From Gramella sp. AN32 (GTDB lineage Bacteria > Bacteroidota > Bacteroidia > Flavobacteriales > Flavobacteriaceae): 64,000 nucleotides of DNA. Below are positions 18,342 to 27,249 of this stretch, piece after piece (within the stretch, counting starts at the first letter, position 1; each line of letters starts with the position of its first letter). The stretch spans positions 124,001 through 188,000 of the forward strand of contig NZ_QEYO01000003.1 of NCBI RefSeq assembly GCF_023718305.1. Direction: 5' to 3'. The translations under genes and the position numbers were made by a program. The notes under the pieces were generated by a model. That model was not told the DNA's origin. It made no database searches and was given only the letters and a program-made list of their open reading frames with translations.

Positions 18342-18907
18342 TTTTTATGCATTTAGGCTTAACGCGATTAGCTATAAGCACATTTTGATATATTATATAA
18401 GTACAGACTGTATTATTTTAATAATGTCCTAGGCTCAAAAACGTGTAATCAAATCTAATAGATCTCTTCTCTAGTAGGTTTATCGGTCTTTTTCCCGAAA
18501 CATCATTATTTCTTTTCCTTGTCATTTTTGAACCAGTTCCTAAATTTAGAAGGTAATATGTCAAATCTTAATATCAACAAGAAAAGTTTATGATTTTAGA
18601 AATTTTAAATAAGGCTTCGCCTCCGTAAATCCCATATTGGAATTCCCGTGAAAAATCTAGAAAGCCTGATTGAAATTTTCAATTACCAGGGCGATAACTG
18701 ATAAAATAAGTAGTAGGGTGGTTGATCAGGTATCCAATAATAGCGCAAATTTAATTGCAATAATAAGGGCACTGAAATTTTCCATGTTAAATTTTTAACA
18801 CGATTAAGGAAATCATAAAATTAGTGGAGAGGATACCGCAAATTGGCTCATAATCTCAAACGTTTTCGTTAAAAAACGCCGGATTTAATGTTAATAATAA
18901 ATCAAGT
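18342..18907. other. Gene-free gap between upxY and gmd
   Basis: These 566 bp contain no supportable coding frame on either strand and are AT-rich. No clean rho-independent terminator is visible. If UpxY acts in cis as in Bacteroides capsule loci, transcription must continue across this leader-like gap into gmd. I could not define an anti-termination site. Confidence 0.45.
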
Positions 18908-19381
18908 TTAACGAATCTCACTGATATCTGCGGTTAATAACCAGCCAATTTCAGGAAGGAATAGTTTAACTTTTCTTTTACCTACCTCCTGCACAATTGC
19001 CTCTTCAGATTTTATATTCCCCTTGCTGAATGTAACGCGATCACCTTCTTTAATTTCCTGGATTTTGTAGTTGCTCAGGTAATCATTATTTAACCAGGAC
19101 ATGATCTCATTTATCTCTTCTTCCCTTGCTATTGCGGGTTTTCCCAGCCAGTTTAGAAAACCTATAACCCCGGGAGCATTAAAAACTTCTTTGCGATTTT
19201 TTTCTGTGGAGCGCACAAAGATATAGGAGTTAAACAAAGGAACGCTTACTTTTTTTTTACGATCACTCCACTGTCTAACTTCAGTAATTACAGGACAATA
19301 AACTTCCATTCCAAAATCCTTTAAAAGTTCGGAAGTTTTGATCTCGTGCTTCGGTTTGGTCCTAATTACATACCACACCAT
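18908..19381 (-). CDS. UpxY-family transcription antiterminator (NusG-like)
   Basis: This 157-residue protein has an N-terminal NGN domain starting WYVIRTKPKHEIKTSELL, with PLFNSYIFVRS in the core. A C-terminal KOW-like part contains EGDRVTFSKGN and VGKRKVKLFLP. UpxY proteins prevent premature termination within Bacteroidetes capsule operons and are usually the first gene of the locus, as here. No UpxZ partner is present. All the polysaccharide genes down to Wzi follow on the same strand. Confidence 0.9.
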   Translation of the reverse strand: MVWYVIRTKPKHEIKTSELLKDFGMEVYCPVITEVRQWSDRKKKVSVPLFNSYIFVRSTEKNRKEVFNAPGVIGFLNWLGKPAIAREEEINEIMSWLNNDYLSNYKIQEIKEGDRVTFSKGNIKSEEAIVQEVGKRKVKLFLPEIGWLLTADISEIR

Positions 19382-19767
19382 CTAATTTTCAATTCTATGA
19401 GTAGAAACAAGTTTAAATTTTTAATACGTACTTTCAAAGGAAAGAATAATTTATCACAGTGTTTATAGTTTCCCTAAATTATAATCAAAGAATTACCTAA
19501 TCCTTTCACTCTGGTAATTTCAAATGAGTGCTTTTTAAATTTTATGCTTATCCGTTTAGACATCTAACATAAGTTTTTGTCACCTTGAGCGCAGTCGAAA
19601 GGTCAAACAAAAACGTCTCGACTTGAGCCTGTATTGAGCGAAGTCGAAATGCTCGACGTGACAATTTTAGTCATGATTTGCCTATTAGGTTCTTTATAAC
19701 GGACAAGCATATTAAATTTTATTGGCCTAGCATGGCTTACTTTGCTTCGACTTGCTCAGCACAAGCT
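19382..19767. other. Leader region upstream of the polysaccharide locus, with dispersed repeats
   Basis: No gene is seen here. At about 19577-19670 there are short strings such as GAGCGCAGTCGAAAGG and GAGCGAAGTCGAAATGCTCG, which belong to the dispersed intergenic repeats of this genome. A promoter for upxY must lie here, but I found no convincing TAnnTTTG on the minus strand. Confidence 0.45.
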
Positions 19768-19809
19768 CTTCGCTCAGGATAAACTTCTCGCCCAGAAATA
19801 TTTCGAAAT

Positions 19810-19840
19810 AAAAAAGCCCGAACTTTCGTTCAGGCTTTTT
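19810..19840 (-). terminator. Rho-independent terminator, duplicated copy
   Basis: Arms AGCCTGAAC and GTTCGGGCT around a GAAA loop are followed by a T-run on the minus strand, and a T-run is also present on the plus strand. It is the partner of the terminator at 19914-19946. Confidence 0.8.
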
Positions 19841-19913
19841 GCACTTTGTTGGCCTACTAGGGCTCCCTTCGGCTTCGCTCAGGATAAACTTCTCGCCCAG
19901 AAATTATTTCAAA

Positions 19914-19946
19914 ATAAAAAAAGCCCGAACTTTCGTTCAGGCTTTT
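19914..19946 (-). terminator. Rho-independent terminator of tRNA-Gln
   Basis: The same hairpin, AGCCTGAAC-GAAA-GTTCGGGCT with flanking T-tract, lies about 10 bp after the tRNA 3' end. It is nearly symmetric and may act in both directions. Confidence 0.85.
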
Positions 19947-19955
19947 TGCACTTTG

Positions 19956-20028
19956 TTGGCCTACTAGGGCTCGAACCTAGACTCTTCTGGACCAAAACCA
20001 GACGTGTTGCCAGTTACACCATAGGCCA
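19956..20028 (-). tRNA. tRNA-Gln (anticodon TTG)
   Basis: The minus strand folds as a complete 73-nt cloverleaf. It has acceptor arms TGGCCTA/TAGGCCA, an anticodon stem TCTGG/CCAGA around the loop TTTTGGT (anticodon TTG, reading CAA), and a T-arm CTAGG-TTCGAGC-CCTAG. CCA is not encoded. The gene stands alone, 574 bp upstream of the capsule antiterminator, and points toward that locus. Confidence 0.95.
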
Positions 20029-20722
20029 ATGCGTAAATGCGGATGCAAATTTAATACAAACTTTATTCTACACAAACTTTTTCTTATTATTTTATTCTTT
20101 GGAAATTCTCGAACCCATCTGTACTTAAAGACTTCAATGCCAATTGAAAATATTTATGTGTATCCGTGTTTTATCTGCTCACCCTGAGACCCCTGAAAAA
20201 ATTTTCTAGTCTAGCAAATTGACTTTTTTTAGTATATCCAATAAGATGCTGAAACAAGTTCAGCATGACGGCAATTCTAAAATCCAGCGTCGTCACCCTG
20301 AACTGGTTTCAGGGTTTCTAATATGTAACCAAATAAAAATATGTAAATCAGCGAAGCAATCTCCAACTTCTTCCCTTCATTCATGAGACTGCTTCAGTCG
20401 CTATGCTCTTTCGCAGTGACATATCATTTCACTTTTCAACTTCCAACGACCAACCTCCAACTTTCAACCTAAAACTTTGAACTCTGGAAAGTCATTGCGA
20501 GCGCAGCGAAGCAATCTCCAACTTCCCCCCTTCACTTAATGAGACTGCTTCAGTCGTCATACTCCTTCGCAGTGACGCCAGCCTTTAAGTTTAACTTTTC
20601 AACTTTGAACCTTGAACTTTCTCACTTCCAACTTCCCAAAAATATTTCCTTTTATTCCTCGTTTCTAAACCATTCAGCAATTTATTATTAAATTCGCCAC
20701 TTTAGTATAACTACTATCTTTT
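20029..20722. repeat. Repeat-rich intergenic region
   Basis: No gene is supported. The span 20179-20324 is a near copy of 55864-56013, including the palindromes GCTGAAACAAGTTCAGC and CCCTGAACTGGTTTCAGGG. At 20384-20420 and 20530-20575 there are two copies of GAGACTGCTTCAGTCG followed by TTCGCAGTGAC, also found inverted near 41.2 kb. At 20434-20490 and 20596-20630 there are runs like CAACTTCCAACGACCAACC, a family also found inside the deacetylase gene. No clear TAnnTTTG promoter precedes the next gene. Confidence 0.75.
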
Positions 20723-23700
20723 ATGACTGATTTCAACTTCTCAAAGTGGAATAAAATACTGGGCTGGCTGGTATTCTCTATTGCTCTTACAACCTATACG
20801 CTCACTTTAGAACCAACCGCTAGTTTCTGGGATGCCGGGGAATATATCGCTACTTCCGCAAATCTGGAAGTGGGACATCCGCCCGGAGCGCCATTTTACC
20901 AAATGATGGGTGCATTCTTCGCCACCTTTGCCCCTAATGATGCCAGTGTGGCCCTAATGATTAATTTCATGAGTGGTTTCGCCAGTGCCATAGCGATCCT
21001 GTTTATGTTCTGGTCTATAAGCATACTGGTTTTAAAAGTAGCAGGACCATCTGAAAACTTAACTACCGCCAAAAAAATCGCTGTTTTAGGAAGTTCTTTA
21101 GTGGGGTCCTTAGCTTTCACCTTTACAGACAGTTTTTGGTTTAATGCTGTAGAAGCTGAAGTTTACGCTATGGCCGCCTGCTTTATGTCGATCATGTTTT
21201 ACCTGGGCCTGTTATGGGAACGCGATATGTTCACTCCACGTGGAAATCGCTGGATCATCCTAATCTCATTGGTCATAGGGTTGTCTTTTGGTGTCCACTT
21301 TATGGGACTTCTAACCCTTCCAGCTATTGGCTTTTTATATTTCTTTAAAAATTATCCTAAAGTAACGATCAAAAATTTTATCATCGCCAATATCGTGGTG
21401 GTTGCGGTTTTAATGTTCATTTTTAAACTGCTTCTTCCTTATACCCTTACTTACTTTTCGGCTTCAGAACTGTTTTTTACCAATAGTCTGGGATTGCCAT
21501 TTAATACAGGCACCATCATCGCATTTTTAAGTATCATTGCAGCCTTCTATTTTGCCATTCGATATACTCAGAAAAGACAGTACTTTCAATATAATACGCT
21601 TTTGCTTTGTATCCTTTTTGTGCTGATTGGATTTTCCAGCTGGATCATGTTGCCCATTCGAAGTAATGCGCCAACCGTAATTAATGAAAACAGCCCCGAT
21701 AACGCCCGGGAATTACTGGCTTATTATAACCGTGAGCAATATGGTGAATCTTATCTTTTTTATGGCCCACAGTGGAGTGAGATGTATGCCGGTTTAGATG
21801 AGAATAATCCTTACCGGGATGGCAAACCAAAATATGAAAAGGACAAAGAATTGGGCAAATATGTAATTGTAAACGATTATAAAGATGCCCGCCAGAATTT
21901 AGACGATGCCCATAAAACAGTTCTTCCCCGAATGTGGAGCACGGAACACGCGGTAAATTATATGGAGTTTACCGGCCCACTGGAGTTTACCATTAAACCC
22001 GAGTATCAAAGTGAAGAGCGGCTGGTTTCTGCCGTAAATGAATTTAAAACCCAATTTGCCACAGGGCAGCGGGACCTGGAAGCATATCATAAATTCCTGC
22101 GCCAATTTGGCGATTATCTGGATGTGAAAAAACCGAGTTTTGGCAGCAACATGGCCTATTTATTTGAATATCAGATTGGCTATATGTACTGGAGGTATTT
22201 TATGTGGAATTTTACCGGAAGACAGGATGATATCCAGGGAAAATATACCGACCTCAACGGAAACTGGCTTAGCGGCATTGATTTTATAGATGAAATGCAT
22301 ATTGGGCCTCAGGACTTTCTACCTTCAGATATGCTGAATAACAAGGCCCGGAACACCTATTTTTTCCTTCCGCTTATTTTAGGGATTATAGGATTTATTT
22401 TTCAGCTGAAGAGGGATCAGAAGAACTTTTGGGTGCTCATGGTATTTTTCCTTTTTACAGGAATTGCCCTAAAAATTTATCTAAATGAAAGGCCTTTTGA
22501 ACCTCGGGAAAGGGATTATGCTTTAGTAGGCTCCTTTTATGTTTTTGCGCTGTGGATAGGTTTTGGGGTATATGCTTTGTTTGATAAACTTAGGAATGTA
22601 ATCACTCCAAAGATCGCTGCACCGGTGGTGATCGCCGCAAGTTTGCTTTGCGTTCCGGTACTTCTGGCAGCACAAAATTGGGACGATCATGATCGTAGCG
22701 GCAGGAACAGTGCTTTTGTAATGGCCAAAATGTACCTCGATTCCGTAGATGAAAATGGGATTTTATTCACTATTGGCGATAATGACACTTTTGCGCTGTG
22801 GTACGTTCAGCAGGTAGAAAAATACAGGACAGATGTGCGGATCGTGAACACAAGTTTACTTGCAACCGACTGGTATATTGACCAGATGAAGCGGAAAGCT
22901 TATGAAAGTGATGCCGTACCAAGTCAGTTGGACAACAAATTCTACAACGGGCAGAATGATGCCATTTTCTTAAAAGAAATGACCCAGGATACGCTGAATA
23001 TTAAATCCTGGATGAATTATATCCAAAGTGATGATCCAAGAACCAAAGGTGAGATTTCCAGCGGAACGGTAATGAATACCTTTCCCACACGATACGTTCG
23101 AATTCCGGTGGACAAACAGGTGGTTTTAAAAAATAATATCGTAGATAAAAAATTCGCTAATGATATTGTAGACCATATCGATATTACTATTGATGACGCT
23201 GTACTTTACAAAAACCGATTGCTGATGTTGGATATAGTAGCGAACAATAATTGGGAGCGCCCCATTTACTTTACCGGCGGCAGCTTTGGGGACGATGATT
23301 ATTTATGGATGAAAGATTATCTGCAACTGGAAGGTGTGGCGTATAAACTGGTTCCCATAAGGACTCCCGTAGATCCAAGAAATCCGTTCGATATGGGGAA
23401 AGTGAATACCGAAAAAATGTACAATATCGTAAAGAACTGGGACTGGGGAAGTATGGGATCTGGTGATATTTATCACGACCCGGAAACCAGAAAAAATTCA
23501 ATTACTTATAGAAGTAACCTTGCCCGTTTAACCGAAAATCTTTTGAAGGAAGGAGATACGGTTCATGCCAAGGAAATTTTAGATCTGGCCATGGAAAACA
23601 TGCCGGTGGAATATTTCGAATTTTACACTCTTTTAGAACCCTATATTAGTGGATATTATGAAGTAAATGAACCGGAAAAAGCCAGGGAAATTTGGGAACA

Positions 23701-24028
23701 GGTCGTGGAAAAATATCAGGAAAATTTGATTTACTACAGCAATTGGGATATCGACAGGCAATATATGTATGCAGATGAGATCATTTCCAATATGGAAAGA
23801 TATCGCGGCCTGGTAGACCTGATGGTAGTTTACGAAGATCGGGATACTGCGATGAAAAAAGCTGAAGAATTCAATGAATTCCTGAAGAAGTTCAAGCATT
23901 TCTATAGACAGGAAGAAGAATTTGAACCAGATATGCCCATGATGCAGGAAGAGTTGATGCAGGGTCTGGATGGTGCTAGCCAGAATCCTCCGGGAATAGA
24001 TTCGCTCGCCATAGATAGCGTGAATTAG
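20723..24028 (+). CDS. DUF2723 membrane glycosyltransferase (GT117-like) with C-terminal repeat region
   Basis: This 1101-residue protein has a long N-terminal membrane half with about 12 segments. The DUF2723 signature (TLEPTASFWDAGEYIATSAN, then EVGHPPGAPFYQ) is at residues 30-60. The Asp/Glu near the first loop resembles the catalytic acidic site of GT-C enzymes. The conserved ERPFEPRERDYALVGSFYVF is near residue 595-615. A soluble periplasmic C-terminal region of about 400 residues follows, with helical, TPR-like stretches. The family is near-universal in Bacteroidetes and classified with GT-C transferases; a protein O-glycosylation role is suspected, not shown here. The deacetylase gene starts 12 bp downstream. 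Confidence 0.85.
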   Translation: MTDFNFSKWNKILGWLVFSIALTTYTLTLEPTASFWDAGEYIATSANLEVGHPPGAPFYQMMGAFFATFAPNDASVALMINFMSGFASAIAILFMFWSISILVLKVAGPSENLTTAKKIAVLGSSLVGSLAFTFTDSFWFNAVEAEVYAMAACFMSIMFYLGLLWERDMFTPRGNRWIILISLVIGLSFGVHFMGLLTLPAIGFLYFFKNYPKVTIKNFIIANIVVVAVLMFIFKLLLPYTLTYFSASELFFTNSLGLPFNTGTIIAFLSIIAAFYFAIRYTQKRQYFQYNTLLLCILFVLIGFSSWIMLPIRSNAPTVINENSPDNARELLAYYNREQYGESYLFYGPQWSEMYAGLDENNPYRDGKPKYEKDKELGKYVIVNDYKDARQNLDDAHKTVLPRMWSTEHAVNYMEFTGPLEFTIKPEYQSEERLVSAVNEFKTQFATGQRDLEAYHKFLRQFGDYLDVKKPSFGSNMAYLFEYQIGYMYWRYFMWNFTGRQDDIQGKYTDLNGNWLSGIDFIDEMHIGPQDFLPSDMLNNKARNTYFFLPLILGIIGFIFQLKRDQKNFWVLMVFFLFTGIALKIYLNERPFEPRERDYALVGSFYVFALWIGFGVYALFDKLRNVITPKIAAPVVIAASLLCVPVLLAAQNWDDHDRSGRNSAFVMAKMYLDSVDENGILFTIGDNDTFALWYVQQVEKYRTDVRIVNTSLLATDWYIDQMKRKAYESDAVPSQLDNKFYNGQNDAIFLKEMTQDTLNIKSWMNYIQSDDPRTKGEISSGTVMNTFPTRYVRIPVDKQVVLKNNIVDKKFANDIVDHIDITIDDAVLYKNRLLMLDIVANNNWERPIYFTGGSFGDDDYLWMKDYLQLEGVAYKLVPIRTPVDPRNPFDMGKVNTEKMYNIVKNWDWGSMGSGDIYHDPETRKNSITYRSNLARLTENLLKEGDTVHAKEILDLAMENMPVEYFEFYTLLEPYISGYYEVNEPEKAREIWEQVVEKYQENLIYYSNWDIDRQYMYADEIISNMERYRGLVDLMVVYEDRDTAMKKAEEFNEFLKKFKHFYRQEEEFEPDMPMMQEELMQGLDGASQNPPGIDSLAIDSVN

Positions 24029-24040
24029 AATTTCTGCGGA

Positions 24041-24823
24041 ATGGAAATATTCAGGGCCAGGTATCCATCATTTTTAAAATGGCTTTATCCTGATAGAGTT
24101 TCGCGAATCAAAGATGATCATTCTATTTATTTAACTTTTGACGATGGCCCAATTCCAGTAGTCACGCCCTGGGTTTTAGACCAGCTTAAAAAGTTCCACG
24201 CAAAAGCTACTTTTTTTTGTATTGGTGAAAATATTCAAAAACATCCTGAAATTTTTCAACGGATCATTTCTGAAGGGCACGCGATAGGAAACCATACCTA
24301 TAATCACTTAAATGGGTGGAATACTTCAAACCAGGATTATTTAAATAATATTCTTGAAGCTGAAGAAGTTATGTGCGAAGGACGAGGTACGAAGGACGAG
24401 GTACGAAGTACGAAGGGAGAAGGGCGAATTGGAAAATACGAAGTACGAGGTAAGAAGTACGAGGTACGAACTAAAAAGTACGAACTCTGGACTAAAAACT
24501 CCGAACTAAAAACTCCGAACTTCCAACTATTTCGTCCTCCCTTTGGAAAGATCAAAAACAGCCAGGCGAAATTATTAAAAAAAGCAGGCTATCAAATTGT
24601 GATGTGGGATGTGATTAGCGGGGATTATAATGAAAATTTTACTGCGGAAGAATGTAAAAATAACGTGTTGGAAAATACAAAACCGGGGAGCACTATTGTT
24701 TTTCACGATAGCCGGAAAGCATTCAAAAACCTGAAAGAAATCCTTCCGGAAATCCTTCAATTTTACGCTGAAAAAGGATTAAGGTTTAAAAGTTTAGATG
24801 TGCTCGCGAAGAAGGCCAATTAA
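24041..24823 (+). CDS. NodB-type polysaccharide deacetylase with repeat-derived insertion
   Basis: This 260-residue protein has the NodB fold motifs: LTFDDGP at 31-37 (metal Asp35 and catalytic Asp34), HTYNH at 85-89, RPPFG at 165-169, MWDVISGDY near 188-196 and FHDS at 221-224. It would remove N- or O-acetyl groups from a glycan. Between motifs 2 and 3, residues 111-160 are unlike any NodB protein. They are Lys/Glu/Arg/Tyr-rich and repetitive (KYEVRGKKYEVRTKKYEL), encoded by DNA of the intergenic repeat type (24371-24520). The normal loop has been replaced without breaking the frame. No signal peptide is evident. The 3' end overlaps the convergent thioredoxin gene by 30 bp. Confidence 0.88.
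   Translation: MEIFRARYPSFLKWLYPDRVSRIKDDHSIYLTFDDGPIPVVTPWVLDQLKKFHAKATFFCIGENIQKHPEIFQRIISEGHAIGNHTYNHLNGWNTSNQDYLNNILEAEEVMCEGRGTKDEVRSTKGEGRIGKYEVRGKKYEVRTKKYELWTKNSELKTPNFQLFRPPFGKIKNSQAKLLKKAGYQIVMWDVISGDYNENFTAEECKNNVLENTKPGSTIVFHDSRKAFKNLKEILPEILQFYAEKGLRFKSLDVLAKKAN
24371..24525 (+). repeat. Simple repeat insertion inside the deacetylase gene
   Basis: The DNA is built of imperfect units such as ACGAGGTACGAAGTACGAAG and AAAACTCCGAACT. The GAACTCTGGA segment is shared with the intergenic run at about 20472-20490. All units are read in frame and add about 50 residues to the protein. Confidence 0.75.
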
Positions 24824-25090
24824 AGTATTGGCATCCTGTTCCCCGCTGTGCCGCCAGATCATTTCACCAGATTTGTAGATCATAAGCGTGGGCAGCCCTT
24901 TCACGCGAAGCGCTTCAGCTAATTGAGAATTTTTATCCACATCAATTTTAATGATTTTAGCCTTATCGCCCATAGCCGCTGCGACATCCCTAAGCACCGG
25001 GTGCATGGATACAGAAGCTTCATTCCATTCCGTATAAAAATCCAGTAAAACAGGGACTTGAAGATCTACTAACTCACCAAATTTTGACAT
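24794..25090 (-). CDS. Thioredoxin-fold protein lacking the CxxC motif
   Basis: This 98-residue single thioredoxin domain has VLLDFYTEWNEASVSMHPVL where thioredoxins have WCGPC, so both active-site Cys are replaced (Asn23 to Ser26). The cis-Pro loop KGLPTLMIYKSG near residues 74-85 is intact, as are the KIDVDKN strand and C-terminal helix. It cannot do dithiol exchange by the usual route and may act as a binding or chaperone-like domain. Its 3' end overlaps the convergent deacetylase gene by 30 bp. Bacteroidetes relatives often keep the CxxC; whether loss is family-wide needs an alignment. Confidence 0.85.
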   Translation of the reverse strand: MSKFGELVDLQVPVLLDFYTEWNEASVSMHPVLRDVAAAMGDKAKIIKIDVDKNSQLAEALRVKGLPTLMIYKSGEMIWRHSGEQDANTLIGLLREHI

Positions 25091-25165
25091 ATAGTAAAAT
25101 TTAATTTTCAGGCATCTTTTCTGTTATCGATGCCCGCCATAATCAAATATAGCAAATTCTTCTAA

Positions 25166-26395
25166 TTAAGCGGGTTTTGAGCCTTTTTTCAACTCGATCA
25201 CACTAATTTCCGGCCATATTCCTATCCTCCCGGGATAGGCTAAAAATCCGAAGCCACGGTTCACATTTATATAGCGCCCCATTTCCTCATAAATTCCTGC
25301 CCAGTGTTTATAACGATATTGTACCGGGCTCCATTTAAACCAACCGGGAATTTCAATTCCAAATTGCATTCCATGCGTATGTCCGCTTAGGGTCAAATGA
25401 TAATTATGATCATCTTTTTTCACTTCCTGTTCCCAGTGTGAAGGATCATGGCTCATTAATATTTTAAAATCTTCCTGGGAAACTCCTGCGGAAGCTTTTT
25501 GAAGGTCGCCTTCCTGTTTAAAACCTGCACCCCAGTTCTCTACCCCCACCAGAGCGATTTTTTCACCCTTCTTCTGAAGAAACCTGTTTTCATTCAGCAT
25601 CAGGTCCCAACCCATATCGGCATGTACCTTTTTAAGATCTTCCAGATTTTGCCTTTTTTCGGCATCACTTTCCCACTGCACATAATCGCCATAATCATGA
25701 TTTCCCAACACTGAAAAAACACCATCGCTGGCCTTCAGTTTTGAAAAAAGAGGTTTCCATGTATCCATCTCCGTCGCTTTGTTGTTTACAAGATCACCGG
25801 TGAAAAGAATCACATCACTTTCCTGCTCATTTACCAGATCCACCGCATAGGCTATTTTCTTATGGTTATCGAAACTGCCACTGTGGATATCACTCACCTG
25901 CGTGATGGTATACCCATCAAAATTCGGCGGAAGATCATCAAAATATAAGGTGTAACGTAAAACCCGAAAATTGTATTTTCCTTTATACATCCCGTACAGC
26001 AATCCTGCAAACGGAATTACCGCCAGGCCAAGGGCAAGCGTGCTCAAAAATTTTCTACGTGAAGGGATCGTAAGATTTTCTGAAGAGCCAAAAAGTCTTT
26101 GCACAGTACCAATTGGAATTCGAATTATATCTTCTCCCAGCATAAAAATGACCAGCACCAGTTTAGAAACGAATAAGGAAAGGAAAAACCCAATTGCCAG
26201 GCCGCGGCCACCGGAAAAAGTTCCACTGCCGGCTTCCTGGTTGAACTGATAGATCAAATTAAAAACCACGATCGCCGAAAGCAGAAAATAAAATACAGCG
26301 ATCCAATTGTTCTTGGTCAGGTTTCGAAAGGCCTGGAAAGCATAAATATCTACAATAAAATATATTGCCAGTAGGATAAACCAGCGCATAAGCAA
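25166..26395 (-). CDS. Membrane-anchored metallophosphoesterase (YaeI-like)
   Basis: This 409-residue protein has an N-terminal part with about four membrane segments (to residue 140), followed by a calcineurin-like phosphoesterase domain. Metal ligands appear in order: SDIHSG (Asp169, His171), FTGDLVNN (Asp201), GNHDYGD (Asn232, His233), SHDPSHW (His316) and SGHTHGMQFG (His339, His341). The layout resembles YkuE/YaeI phosphoesterases, some of which act on lipid pyrophosphates such as UDP-diacylglucosamine. The substrate here is not known. It stands alone, with 75 bp to the thioredoxin gene downstream. Confidence 0.88.
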   Translation of the reverse strand: MLMRWFILLAIYFIVDIYAFQAFRNLTKNNWIAVFYFLLSAIVVFNLIYQFNQEAGSGTFSGGRGLAIGFFLSLFVSKLVLVIFMLGEDIIRIPIGTVQRLFGSSENLTIPSRRKFLSTLALGLAVIPFAGLLYGMYKGKYNFRVLRYTLYFDDLPPNFDGYTITQVSDIHSGSFDNHKKIAYAVDLVNEQESDVILFTGDLVNNKATEMDTWKPLFSKLKASDGVFSVLGNHDYGDYVQWESDAEKRQNLEDLKKVHADMGWDLMLNENRFLQKKGEKIALVGVENWGAGFKQEGDLQKASAGVSQEDFKILMSHDPSHWEQEVKKDDHNYHLTLSGHTHGMQFGIEIPGWFKWSPVQYRYKHWAGIYEEMGRYINVNRGFGFLAYPGRIGIWPEISVIELKKGSKPA

Positions 26396-26439
26396 GTTGA
26401 TTTAAGGGTGAAAACTTTAAAATAAGCACCTTTTCAGGT

Positions 26440-27162
26440 TCACTTCAGCATTTGTACCATTTCTTCTATAATCCTTACATCGCTTAGCGTTTTCATTTTT
26501 TCCTGAAGAAATTTTTCTGAATTCATCGAAACCGGAATTTCATAGTTGGTAGTTTCTACAAATTTTGAAGCTGAAAAATGTATCGCTTTAAAATCGGCAG
26601 TTTTAAACTTTTTAATATTCTGAAGGTTTACCCCACCACCAGGCATAATTTGGCAATTTTCAGCTATTTGATTGAGTTTTTTCAAAGTATTAAATCCCTG
26701 ATCAACATTATTTTTTCCACCGGAAGTAAGAATAGCGTCTACTCCTAACTTCTGAAGTTTTTTAAAAGATTCGGTTTGATCTTTTAACCAGTCGAAAGCC
26801 CGGTGAAAAGTAAAATGAAGCTTTCCGGAAGCTTGGTATAATGCTGAAGTTTTTATGAGATCAATTTCACGATTTTCATCCAATACGCCAGTAACGATTC
26901 CCGCCGCTCCAAGTTCTTTACTTTTTTCAATATCCTTCAGCATTACTTCAAATTCCATTTCAGAATAGGTGAAATTTCCACTTCTCGGCCTTATTAAAAC
27001 ATGAACGGGAATGGAAATTCGCTGCAGAACGCTTTCAATTAATCCAAATGACGGGGTAATTCCCCCCACGCCCAATTCTGAACACAGTTCTATTCTATCA
27101 GCTCCTCCTTTTTCAGCATTTATAGCAGACTCCAAAGAATTTGTACAAACTTCTACAAGCAT
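26440..27162 (-). CDS. cutC: CutC family protein
   Basis: This 240-residue TIM-barrel protein of the CutC family has LVEVCTNSLESAINAEKGGA at its start, then RIELCSELGVGGITPSFGLI, VLIRPRSGNFTYSE and TFHRAFDW, all family signatures. CutC was linked to copper handling in E. coli, but the biochemical role is uncertain. It is divergent from the asparaginase gene with 87 bp between. Full length; start ATG at 27162 is well supported by family N-terminus. Confidence 0.93.
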   Translation of the reverse strand: MLVEVCTNSLESAINAEKGGADRIELCSELGVGGITPSFGLIESVLQRISIPVHVLIRPRSGNFTYSEMEFEVMLKDIEKSKELGAAGIVTGVLDENREIDLIKTSALYQASGKLHFTFHRAFDWLKDQTESFKKLQKLGVDAILTSGGKNNVDQGFNTLKKLNQIAENCQIMPGGGVNLQNIKKFKTADFKAIHFSASKFVETTNYEIPVSMNSEKFLQEKMKTLSDVRIIEEMVQMLK

Positions 27163-27249
27163 TTTAGTATATTTAAAACTTTAGGAAAACGTATTGTAAG
27201 ATCACAAATTACGCAAATCCTATTGGATCGTAAACCTTAATATCTAATT

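Larger units (their letters stand above)
19768..19972 (-). repeat. Tandem duplication of the tRNA-Gln 3' end plus terminator
   Basis: Two direct copies of about 98-100 bp lie at 19768-19865 and 19873-19972. Each begins CTTCGCTCAGGATAAACTTC, contains a terminator hairpin and ends TGGCCTACTAGGGCTC, which is the 3' end of tRNA-Gln read in reverse. Only the second copy continues into a full tRNA. The first therefore carries 16-17 bp of orphan tRNA end, the kind of footprint left by tRNA-targeting integrases or by local slippage. Confidence 0.85.

Noticed and set aside
19742-20128. A 128-codon frame on the plus strand next to tRNA-Gln
   Set aside because: It runs through two copies of the terminator repeat and antisense through the tRNA; the peptide is itself a repeat (FAQDKLLAQK) and has no family features.
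24337-24555. Minus-strand 72-codon frame with SSYFLVRTSYFLPRTSYF repeats
   Set aside because: It is the antisense reading of the repeat insertion in the deacetylase gene; no start signal or family.
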